A stretch of DNA of 7,163 bases from the NCBI GenBank assembly GCA_903853735.1, contig CAINUH010000049.1, forward strand, positions 1 through 7,163, in the 5' to 3' direction. The notes under the pieces were generated by a model. That model was not told where the DNA came from and searched no databases. It saw only the letters and a program-made list of their open reading frames with translations. This DNA is from an uncultured Desulfomonile sp. (lineage in GTDB: Bacteria; Desulfobacterota; Desulfomonilia; Desulfomonilales; Desulfomonilaceae). Within the stretch, counting starts at the first letter, position 1. Each line of letters opens with the position of its first letter. This document shows positions 1 through 5,485 of this stretch, piece after piece. The translations under genes and the position numbers were made by a program.

Positions 1-49
1 AAGGGGCAATAAACTTTGCGGTAATTATTTCTTTCTCAAAAGATAAAGA

Positions 50-237
50 ATGGTCACTCATCATGTACTTTACCTGGAATTATGCGGTGTTGCCATTTCC
101 GGGGTGTTTGGGCCGATGCCCAGTCGCGGGATGGTTATTCTAACTTCGAAAAGACCCCCGTGTGGTCCCGCACAACACCCGACGGAGGCAAGACCGTGGT
201 CACGTTACCGAAAAAGCCGTTTGCGTTCTGTTTTTGA
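50..237 (+). pseudogene. possible frameshifted remnant of a small secreted protein
   Basis: The reading frame from ATG at 50 begins with a short polar stretch and a hydrophobic run (LYLELCGVAISGVFG) that resembles a Sec signal peptide. Near 110-115 this frame turns into unlikely sequence, while another frame starts a plausible mature protein: ADAQ, then NFEKTPVW and GGKTVVTLPKKPF, ending at TGA 235-237. Joined by one indel, the two halves give a secreted protein of about 60 residues with a plausible cleavage point before ADAQ. No family is recognised. The upstream ribosome site is weak. The next gene, a Mop protein, is also damaged at its front, which suggests local decay or sequence error. 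The signal peptide and mature part may also look joined only by chance. Confidence 0.3.
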
Positions 238-345
238 GCGTATGTCACCACGGGCCCTCCGGTCAAGCGCAATCTTTTCGGCAGACCCTCTCCCAAACAC
301 AGGCCTAGCCCGATCCAGGTAGGGGTCACTGTCGGTGGAGATATC

Positions 346-669
346 GTGACCTCGGTGATTACCAACGACAGTCTGAAAAGGCTGGGGCTGAAAGCGGGTT
401 CATTGGTCACAACTGAGGTCAAAGCACCGTGGGTCATATTGCAAAAGGCTCATATCGGGCCGTCATGCACGGCGGAGAATATGTTTCGCGGTACAGTGGC
501 CCAAATCCTCCGCTGCAAACTCATCACCGAATTTAGTGTTCGTATACAGGACGGAACGGAGTTGTGTTCCGTGGTGACCAAGGAGAGCAGGCACAGACTC
601 GGCATCAATGAAGGAGATGATGTTTGGGTAATGTTCAATAGCTTTGCCGTAGTTTTACATGTCGATTAG
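346..669 (+). CDS. paired Mop-domain (molybdate/tungstate-binding) protein, damaged 5' end
   Basis: Mop (TOBE-like) domains bind molybdate or tungstate oxyanions and occur in cytoplasmic storage proteins (molbindins), ModE regulators and ModC ATPases. The first domain is visible as TSVITNDSLKRLGLKAGS, followed by a linker. The second is complete: NMFRGTVAQI at about residues 45-54, then ELCSVVTKES and RLGINEGDDVWVMFNSFAVV, ending in LHVD. GTG at 346 is the only start available, but it cuts the first domain in the middle. The same frame stays open back to 238 and encodes the missing domain front (RNLFGR near 268-285, PIQVGVTVGG just before the GTG), with no start codon there. The gene is therefore probably 5'-truncated, frameshifted, or affected by a sequence error. 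No ModE helix-turn-helix and no ABC ATPase motif are visible nearby. The family is clear; whether the product is made and works is doubtful. Confidence 0.72.
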   Translation: MTSVITNDSLKRLGLKAGSLVTTEVKAPWVILQKAHIGPSCTAENMFRGTVAQILRCKLITEFSVRIQDGTELCSVVTKESRHRLGINEGDDVWVMFNSFAVVLHVD

Positions 670-1053
670 CCCAAGGTATCCAGGATTCACGTTTCGGTGT
701 GACAGCACTTCAAGAAAATGCAAACAATTACGCGAAGGGCTCCTGGGCCATTCTCTTACTTCCTTTTGTGAAAGTTGTTCGGAAACATTGACGTTAGTGG
801 CAAGACAATGCTCGGCCGGAATTTGGAACCCGTGTCCGGCCCGCGATGATTTGGAGTTCAGGGCGGTTACTCTCAAGTGGTACAAAGTCGGTCACCCTCC
901 TTCTTCCATTGCAATAGGAATCACATCTAATTTTCCGGCACCTTTGAGGCTCTTCTTTACAGACCAGGAGCTTTGATGTAGGATGATGTTCAAAGGGCAG
1001 GATTTGGTGTTGTAATCGTTAGACAATCAACTTCTTTCCCGACTCAGTGGAAC
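670..1053. other. gene-free gap with one GC-rich inverted repeat
   Basis: No reading frame on either strand resembles a protein I recognise. The longest (659-976 on plus; 655-885 on minus from TTG) have no convincing domain or start signal. A 7-bp inverted repeat, GGCCGGA at 814-820 and TCCGGCC at 835-841, could form a hairpin with a 14-base loop. It lacks a T-run, so it is not a normal intrinsic terminator for the Mop gene. No good sigma70 promoter was found for the downstream binding-protein gene. Confidence 0.5.
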
Positions 1054-1158
1054 GTGGAAGATATGCCGCATCGTGGAAGAGATACGGGTGAAGGTGGTCA
1101 AGAGTGCGTGCCGAAGCTGGATAGTCCTGCGGCAAGTGAGTCAATTTTCGGGTACCGC

Positions 1159-2415
1159 ATGCGAGACCACGACGCGAGTATTTCTCGGCGCGATTTCGTC
1201 GTTGGCGTGGGGCTGTGTTTGAGCGCTGTAGTAATGGGCGTGGGCAGGGCCAACGCAGTCGACAAGGCTCGGGTCAAAGTGGGCTTCATAATTCCGGAGC
1301 AAGGCCCACTGTCGCAAGAGTCAAAGTCTTTGATTACTGGTTTTGAATTTTTTCTTAAAGAAAAAGGAAGCCGGCCTCTTGAAATTCTTAGGAAAGATAG
1401 CGGCCCTGATGACCAGAAAACCCTGGAAGCCTTGACAGGCCTTCTCGTGAACCAGAAGGTCGATTTCCTTGTCGGTCCGCCATCTTTGAATGGGTCGGAA
1501 AAGACAATTCATGGCCTGGCCGGAACAATGGCAATCCTTTTTGTGACAAATCCCTCAGTGCGCCTCGTGGCGGGCGAGATGTGTCTACCGGGAATTTTTC
1601 GTTTACGTCCGAACACTTACCAGGCCGTTCAGCCCTTAGCTCCCTGGGCAGTTAGGAACATCGGGCTCAAGGCATTTATAACCGGTGAAGATGACCCGCA
1701 GGGGAACGAGGAAGCAGATTTCTTTGCATACGCATTCGAAAAATCCGGGGGAACGTTTGCGGATAGGGTCATGCTGAATTCGAGTTCTGAAAAGCTGAAG
1801 ACGATCTTGGACGGTGTTGAGAACACCAGCCCTGATTTCGTGTTCGCCTCGTTTAGGCAAAAATCCGCCTCGACTTTTCTCAAGGCTGTTCGAAGCGGTT
1901 CTTCGGAACTCAAACGTCCCCTCATAGGCCCGGAATCTCTAACTGCGTTTCCTGGTGTGCTGTCGGTCGCGGGTAAGGCTTCAACGGGCGTCAGAACGCT
2001 TTCTTGTGTCAAGGATCCCACAGATTTCGCCGACAGGCTAAAACGGGAGACAGGAACGGAAGTAAGTTATGTTGAGAGGGCCGCAGAGGGTTACGACATA
2101 GCACATATCATTTATCAGGCGGCAGTGGCTGGCCCGGATGATGCCGGTGATCCACTAAAATTGGTGAAATTTGTGGAGGATCTGAGCCTTGACGGCCCAA
2201 GAGGAAGAGTCAGGTTCGACAAGAATCATGAACCCATAGTGGATATGGTTGTTCAGGAGTGGCAACCTTCGGGCAGATCTTTTGAACGTAAGGTTGTTCA
2301 AGAACTTGGGCCGTGCCGGTCACTTGACTTTGGATGTGGACAGGTCGGATTTCCCAAGAAGCCTGAAAGCGGCGCAAGAGATGAAGAGGTCATCTGGGAT
2401 GATCAAAATGAATGA
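1159..2415 (+). CDS. Tat-exported LivK-type periplasmic substrate-binding protein
   Basis: This is a periplasmic binding protein of the Leu/Ile/Val (Peripla_BP_6, type I fold) family, which captures amino acids, amides or other small solutes for an ABC importer. From ATG 1159 it has 418 residues. A twin-arginine signal (SRRDF, residues 9-13) is followed by a hydrophobic stretch and a cleavage site after ANA at about 33, indicating export in folded form. The binding domain starts at KVGFIIPEQGPLS (about 40-52). The family C-terminal signature is present as GYDIAHIIYQA near 311 and SLDGPRGRVRFDKNHEP near 343-359. A hydrophilic acidic tail of about 30 residues follows, beginning with two cysteines (CRSLDFGC) and ending WDDQNE. 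The frame opens earlier (GTG 1054, ATG 1063), but those starts bury the Tat signal 43 residues in, so 1159 is preferred; its ribosome site is weak. No permease or ATPase gene is adjacent. The ligand cannot be told. Confidence 0.85.
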   Translation: MRDHDASISRRDFVVGVGLCLSAVVMGVGRANAVDKARVKVGFIIPEQGPLSQESKSLITGFEFFLKEKGSRPLEILRKDSGPDDQKTLEALTGLLVNQKVDFLVGPPSLNGSEKTIHGLAGTMAILFVTNPSVRLVAGEMCLPGIFRLRPNTYQAVQPLAPWAVRNIGLKAFITGEDDPQGNEEADFFAYAFEKSGGTFADRVMLNSSSEKLKTILDGVENTSPDFVFASFRQKSASTFLKAVRSGSSELKRPLIGPESLTAFPGVLSVAGKASTGVRTLSCVKDPTDFADRLKRETGTEVSYVERAAEGYDIAHIIYQAAVAGPDDAGDPLKLVKFVEDLSLDGPRGRVRFDKNHEPIVDMVVQEWQPSGRSFERKVVQELGPCRSLDFGCGQVGFPKKPESGARDEEVIWDDQNE

Positions 2416-2460
2416 AGGTTCTTGAATTCATCTCTAAGCCCCCGAAAGGCAGGGCACAGA

Positions 2461-2480
2461 CCGTTTTTATCCGTTTTTAT
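2461..2480 (+). repeat. tandem 10-bp direct repeat upstream of a promoter
   Basis: The decamer CCGTTTTTAT occurs twice back to back and ends three bases before the -35 box at 2484. A T-rich repeat in phase with one DNA turn, placed just upstream of a strong promoter, could act as an UP element for the RNA polymerase alpha subunit or as an activator site. The role is inferred from position only. Confidence 0.6.
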
Positions 2481-2483
2481 CCA

Positions 2484-2512
2484 TTGACAGACAGGCGACG
2501 GTCTGATACAAT
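2484..2512 (+). promoter_or_regulatory. strong sigma70-type promoter for the Cys-rich protein gene
   Basis: A perfect -35 hexamer TTGACA (2484-2489) and a near-consensus -10 TACAAT (2507-2512) are separated by the optimal 17 bases. Transcription would start near 2519, giving a leader of about 80 bases before the ATG at 2600. This is the best promoter in the window and implies strong, independent expression of the downstream gene. Confidence 0.8.
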
Positions 2513-2586
2513 CGCTTCTATTCTAGTTGCCATATCTGCGGAGGTTTGCGGGCTGCCTTAAGTATGGGCCTGGAATTCGCTGCATG

Positions 2587-2594
2587 AAGGAGGG
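2587..2594 (+). promoter_or_regulatory. strong ribosome binding site
   Basis: AAGGAGGG, five bases before the ATG at 2600, closely matches the anti-Shine-Dalgarno sequence. It fixes the start of the Cys-rich protein and, with the promoter at 2484-2512, suggests high expression. Confidence 0.85.
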
Positions 2595-2599
2595 TAATA

Positions 2600-3115
2600 A
2601 TGAGGTTGAGAGTCATCGCTTTAGCAGTCATAATCGCCACGATGTCGATTTCGGCCGGGGTAATTCAGGTCTCTGCCGGCGGGCCGATGTGTCCGCCACT
2701 TGTGTGCGGGCCCCCGGTATGTCCGCCCCCCGTTTGCGGCCCCCCACCCTGCCTGCCGCCTAGATGCGAACCAAATCCTCTGGCGATGATCGCCGTGGGA
2801 GCATTTAGACTGGTGACTGGGGTAATTGCGCTTCCTTTCAGAATGGTAGACGCAGTTATCAGCCATTTGAGGTGTGGGCCTCGACACTGCCCGCCCGCGG
2901 TGGCAATGTGCCCTCCGCCTATGTGTCTGCCTCCCGTGTGCGGACCTGCTTACGGTCCCCCTCCGGCGTTAGGGTACGGGATGGGGCCAGGACGGCCTGT
3001 CGGATTTGGCCGGGGAGCCCCTCGTAGATTCGCTCCCATGGTTAGAAACGATAAGGGATTGCCGCTGACGCTAATGGCCGCTCCCAGTGAAGGTATCTTC
3101 GGAAGTTATTGGTAG
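2600..3115 (+). CDS. secreted Cys/Pro-rich protein with an exact CxPPx pentapeptide repeat
   Basis: I do not recognise a named family. The 171-residue product has a Sec signal peptide (MRLR, then a hydrophobic run, cleavage likely after VSA at about 26). A repeat block follows with Cys at 31, 36, 41, 46, 51 and 56, an exact five-residue period in units such as CGPPV and CLPPR. Residues 59-91 are a hydrophobic or amphipathic stretch (AMIAVGAFRLV, ALPFRMVDAVI). A second block has Cys at 92, 97, 104, 109 and 114. The C-terminus is Gly/Pro/Arg-rich and ends GIFGSYW. All 11 cysteines would sit outside the cytoplasm, suggesting disulfide cross-linking or metal binding in an envelope protein; this is inference. 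The start is secure: AAGGAGGG at 2587-2594 lies five bases before the ATG. The gene has its own promoter and terminator, so it is monocistronic. Confidence 0.85.
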   Translation: MRLRVIALAVIIATMSISAGVIQVSAGGPMCPPLVCGPPVCPPPVCGPPPCLPPRCEPNPLAMIAVGAFRLVTGVIALPFRMVDAVISHLRCGPRHCPPAVAMCPPPMCLPPVCGPAYGPPPALGYGMGPGRPVGFGRGAPRRFAPMVRNDKGLPLTLMAAPSEGIFGSYW

Positions 3116-3152
3116 CCTCCGGCGACCTAATAAAAACACCATCTGGAATCCA

Positions 3153-3179
3153 GGGGGACGGTGAACCGTCCCCCTTTTT
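3153..3179 (+). terminator. intrinsic terminator of the Cys-rich protein gene
   Basis: A perfect 9-bp stem, GGGGGACGG (3153-3161) and CCGTCCCCC (3166-3174), encloses the tetraloop TGAA and is followed by five Ts (3175-3179). It lies 37 bases after the stop codon, so the promoter, gene and terminator form a complete single-gene transcription unit. Confidence 0.93.
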
Positions 3180-3206
3180 CATTCTCAAACGATCAGAGTT
3201 CTGCCC

Positions 3207-3443
3207 TCATAAGTAAATGCCGTGAGTACAAAGGAAACCTGAAAAAACCTGATCCCACCCTCTGACTCCGAAAATCCGATCCTTGGCCGGATTGATTGCT
3301 TTCATCTTTTCTTCATCGTTGTAACTTCCCCAAACGTCCGGATGGTAGCACATTGCCAGCTTTCCCCAGGCCCTGAGAACCTGCTCTCTATCTGAATCGA
3401 CGGATATCTCCTACACGGCAAAACACTTTTTCAGTGAAAACTC
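3207..3443 (-). pseudogene. J-domain (DnaJ-like) protein remnant with an in-frame amber codon
   Basis: J domains stimulate Hsp70 (DnaK) ATPase activity through a helix-loop-helix with an HPD motif. Read on the minus strand, the frame ending at TGA 3207-3209 gives KKCFAV, a TAG (3411-3413), then EISVDSDREQVL, RAWGKLAMCYHPDV, NDEEKMKAINPAKDRIFG. This follows the J-domain pattern: an aromatic residue and hydrophobics in helix I, DREQVLRAWGKLA as helix II, HPD at 3336-3344, and EEKMKAIN leading helix III. The TAG falls where helix I normally has Leu (family pattern YxxLxxx), so one TTG-to-TAG change would explain it. The frame is open upstream to about 3506 but has no ATG. After the J region some 20 unrelated residues precede the stop, and no C-terminal domain remains. 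It is best read as a decayed gene. HPD plus helix II make the homology solid; the original protein is unknown. Confidence 0.75.
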
Positions 3444-3568
3444 GAAGGTGTTGCCGCTAGAGTTCCTGTGACGTTCGTAAAATTCATAAGGGATATAACA
3501 TTCGGTTTAGCAAGGCTTCGAGCCGTGGGGTCAGGAAAAGATGTGTCTTCCAGTAAGGGCCTTCTGTA
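3444..3568. other. short gap with no recognisable gene
   Basis: The minus-strand frame of the J-domain remnant stays open to a stop at 3507-3509, giving about 20 further residues with no motif. Another minus-strand frame (3431-3616) starts inside the hairpin repeat and encodes nothing recognisable. No promoter or RNA gene was seen. Confidence 0.4.
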
Positions 3569-3616
3569 ATGCCGGACCTGCCTGTGCGTCGCACGCAGAC
3601 AGGCTTGATCCGGCAT
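3569..3616. repeat. long imperfect palindrome, REP-like intergenic hairpin
   Basis: Outer arms ATGCCGGA (3569-3576) and TCCGGCAT (3609-3616) are perfect complements. Inside them CCTGTGCGT (3581-3589) pairs with ACGCA...CAGG (3593-3603) around a CGC loop with a two-base bulge. Short elements with arms of the kind ATGCCGGA...TCCGGCAT are common as dispersed intergenic repeats in many bacteria. The inner hairpin may be an insertion into such an element. Immediately downstream, CCAG-TTTCTT-CTGG (3617-3630) forms another small stem. Only one copy lies in this window, so dispersal cannot be shown here. Confidence 0.65.
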
Positions 3617-3660
3617 CCAGTTTCTTCTGGTATGCTTTGCAGCCGCGCATCAATCCTGAT

Positions 3661-3690
3661 TTGGACAAGTATTTTGGCAACTTGTATAAT
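3661..3690 (+). promoter_or_regulatory. possible sigma70 promoter with a dyad in its spacer
   Basis: TTGGAC (3661-3666) and a perfect TATAAT (3685-3690) are 18 bases apart. ACAAGT (3665-3670) and ACTTGT (3680-3685) form an inverted repeat between the two boxes, a usual place for a repressor site. No gene follows on the plus strand; a transcript would run through the minus-strand terminator and into the antisense of the barrel gene. It could drive a small or antisense RNA, or be a chance match in an AT-rich gap. Confidence 0.35.
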
Positions 3691-3735
3691 TAACCCGTTG
3701 ACCGCGAATCAGTATTAAGGATAACCAATACGGGT

Positions 3736-3797
3736 AAAAAAAAAGCCCGACCTGGTGAGTCGAGCTGGAAGGGAGACGGTCACGTGTGGTCGGGCTT
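3736..3797 (-). terminator. intrinsic terminator of the outer-membrane protein gene, with alternative pairing
   Basis: Read on the minus strand, GCTCGAC (3759-3765) pairs with GTCGGGC (3745-3751) around a seven-base loop, with one T-G wobble, and runs directly into nine Ts (3736-3744). This is a good terminator, lying 116 bases after the stop codon of the barrel gene. A second, more distant arm (AAGCCCGACC on the minus strand, 3788-3797) is a perfect 10-bp partner of the same 3' arm (3743-3752). Two mutually exclusive hairpins can therefore form, both ending in the T-run. Confidence 0.8.
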
Positions 3798-3880
3798 GAA
3801 GGAAAACTGTTTAGGCGGCTTTCACAAGTAAGGATCGATACGCCGTTCCCCTGAAATTGTGATTATGTTTCAATAATGCT

Positions 3881-4891
3881 TTAGAATATGAACCCTGCCT
3901 CGAGAAAACCTCCATCCATGGCCGTCTCCATCATCTTTATGTCGCTGTATTTTTTCTTGTAGGTCAGATATCTATACCCACCCTTAACAAACCCCCAGCG
4001 GCCATTATTCATAGGTATGCTGTACCTGAGCGCTGTGGCGAGATCGGAACCGACGGCATCGTCACCAAAGGCAATACCGGCCTTGCATTCCAGTGAGAGC
4101 GTGTTGAAGAGGTTGGTTGTTTTCAGACATCTCTGGACTTCCACGCCCGCCATGGCCATGTTCAGGTCATTGTCGAAGGTGCTCCCGCAACAGCCTACCT
4201 GGACCACGGACAGCTTCTCATTTAGGCGGACATAGTCTCCGAATACGCTCACCCTGAGTGACGGCGTATTAATGGGGTCGTACCCGAGTCCTATCCGCTG
4301 GTAAAGTCGTTCCCATTTTACCTTGGTGTTTGCACCAAAGCTTGCGATTGTATAGCCGAAATTTATATTGGTATTTTGAGCGGCCATCCCTTCCAGGGTC
4401 GTCGGCATTATCGAATACCTTAGTGACCACCTTGGCCGAAAGCCGTACTTGGCCGAAAATGAGCCGACCCATTTATGTTCAGGCAAACCCAGATCGGAGT
4501 TCATGTCGAGGTCAGTCAGAAAAGTCGACGTGTACGCATAACCGTATGGACCACTGAAGAAACGCACCTTACCTTTTGACCTGGCAAACATTGCCTGTGC
4601 ATCGAGTTCCCATCCTCGAGTCCTGGCAACGGGCAGCATGCAATTTGGAGAGTACAACTGTGCCGGGCTCACGACTGTGTAGCCTTGTTGTTGGCTCGGA
4701 CGACATTTCACGATCTTTTTTTCCTTGACCTTTGAGATCTCCTTGGTCTCGGAGGTTTGAGAAGCGGTTGTTTGGGGCTGATTGGAGACGAAAGCAGCCT
4801 CTTTAAAGTACCACGCAGATGCGTCCAGTTTTAATATCATTAGAAGAAAAACTAGACATACCAGTAGATTATGGGGTTTTATTAGTTTCAT
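3881..4891 (-). CDS. outer-membrane beta-barrel protein, function unknown
   Basis: The 336-residue product has a Sec signal peptide (MKLIKPHN, a hydrophobic core, cleavage likely after DASA at 26). Residues 35-65 are a Gln/Thr/Ser/Lys-rich, low-complexity linker (TTASQTSETKEISKVKEKK) that may span the periplasm. From about 93 on, alternating polar and hydrophobic strands rich in Tyr, Phe, Trp and Gly fit a transmembrane beta-barrel: GWELDAQAMFA, WVGSFSAKYGF, WSLRYSIMP, SLRVSVFGDYV, WGFVKGGYRYL. The chain ends in Phe (GFLEAGFIF), the C-terminal signal read by the BAM assembly machinery. It also has several Cys, including an adjacent pair (CCG, 234-236), which is unusual for barrels. The start is supported by GGAGGGAGGG just upstream on the minus strand. 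No specific porin family is recognised. It appears monocistronic. Confidence 0.8.
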   Translation of the reverse strand: MKLIKPHNLLVCLVFLLMILKLDASAWYFKEAAFVSNQPQTTASQTSETKEISKVKEKKIVKCRPSQQQGYTVVSPAQLYSPNCMLPVARTRGWELDAQAMFARSKGKVRFFSGPYGYAYTSTFLTDLDMNSDLGLPEHKWVGSFSAKYGFRPRWSLRYSIMPTTLEGMAAQNTNINFGYTIASFGANTKVKWERLYQRIGLGYDPINTPSLRVSVFGDYVRLNEKLSVVQVGCCGSTFDNDLNMAMAGVEVQRCLKTTNLFNTLSLECKAGIAFGDDAVGSDLATALRYSIPMNNGRWGFVKGGYRYLTYKKKYSDIKMMETAMDGGFLEAGFIF

Positions 4892-5392
4892 ACCCTCCCT
4901 CCCATTGACAACAGTTCGTTAATAAAGAGCTTTGTCTGCAACATTTTATTTGTCAAGAAAAAAAGCTCATAATCAACATATTAGGTCTATTTGCTAGAAT
5001 TTAGATGAAATAATCGTAGTTTGCCCTCTAGTAATAAGTTTATAAAAAGACTCTAAATAATCAAGATCATTAGCTTCCTAAGCTTATCGCATGTTCGTGG
5101 TCTTTCTGCTTTTTACTTGCATTTTCAACTTCGCTTCAGAACCGTCTTTTGCTGGCTTTCACCTAATGTTCTGCAACAATTACAAGTAACTATTAGCAAT
5201 GCCAGCAGTCAATCGGACAAATTGATGCGTTGGCCTGTCTGTCTCGAATCATGTTTCAGGGAATGCGCGTACGCGCTGTATAAGCCCAGGATGGGGGGAG
5301 CTTTGGCCTTCCGAGCGCGCTTGTCGTCTCAGCAGGGGGGGGGACTATTCGAATCAAAAAAAAGGGGCTTGCAGGCGATATGGACGGTCATG

Positions 5393-5429
5393 AAAAAGCC
5401 GGTCTGATTGGACCCGTGCTCTGACGGCT
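5393..5429 (-). terminator. probable terminator of the MFS/GT9 operon
   Basis: On the minus strand AGCCGTC (5423-5429) pairs with GACCGGCT (5397-5404, one bulged base) around an 18-base loop and runs into five Ts (5393-5397). It lies about 57 bases past the GT9 stop codon. A second option overlaps it: GGCTT (5396-5400) with AAGCC (5366-5370), two Cs, then eight Ts (5356-5363). Either could end the operon; the stems are only moderately stable. Confidence 0.5.
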
Positions 5430-5459
5430 CTTGTGAGTCCGCACAAAGCACACCCTCCA

Positions 5460-5476
5460 GCAGGATAACTTCCTGC
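5460..5476. repeat. perfect small hairpin just after the GT9 stop codon
   Basis: GCAGGA (5460-5465) and TCCTGC (5471-5476) are perfect complements around a five-base loop, starting nine bases after the GT9 stop on the minus strand. No T-run follows on either strand, so it is more likely a transcript-end stabilising stem than a terminator, or chance. Confidence 0.45.
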
Positions 5477-5485
5477 GCAAATCTC

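Larger units (their letters stand above)
4892..5485. other. gene-free gap: AT-rich leader of the barrel gene, then non-coding sequence
   Basis: The part next to the barrel gene (about 4905-5090) is AT-rich and should hold its promoter. On the minus strand a TTGACA occurs at 4951-4956, but no good -10 lies at the right distance. An inverted repeat, GAGCTTT (4927-4933) and AAAGCTC (4962-4968), falls in the presumed leader. Further on are a 12-bp perfect palindrome GCGCGTACGCGC (5265-5276), a run of nine Gs (5335-5343) and eight As (5356-5363). No reading frame in 5100-5480 resembles a known protein. The end next to the GT9 gene holds hairpins listed separately. Confidence 0.5.

Noticed and set aside
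235..237. TGA as a selenocysteine codon joining the secreted remnant to the Mop frame
   Set aside because: The frame is open on both sides, but no convincing SECIS-type hairpin follows, and such a fusion of a secreted segment with a cytoplasmic Mop domain makes little sense.
135..437. Minus-strand frame of 100 codons opposite the Mop gene
   Set aside because: It is the antisense of the Mop coding frame, which has clear homology on the plus strand.
655..885. Minus-strand frame from TTG with a GGAGG sequence upstream
   Set aside because: The Shine-Dalgarno match is tempting, but the product has no recognisable motif, starts with TTG and runs into the Mop coding end.
659..976. Plus-strand reading frame of 105 codons after the Mop gene
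   Set aside because: It overlaps the Mop stop, has no clear ribosome site and no recognisable domain, and its composition looks random.
1054..1158. Earlier GTG/ATG starts for the binding protein
   Set aside because: They add 32-35 polar residues before the twin-arginine motif, which would not fit a Tat signal peptide; ATG 1159 places RR at residues 10-11.
4934..4956. Possible sigma54 promoter (TTGACA...TTGC on the minus strand) for the barrel gene
   Set aside because: The GG/GC dinucleotides and the spacing required at -24/-12 are not met.
5117..5407. Plus-strand frame of 96 codons in the gap before the GT9 gene
   Set aside because: It crosses G9 and A8 runs, has no ribosome site or domain, and ends over the probable terminator of the opposite operon.
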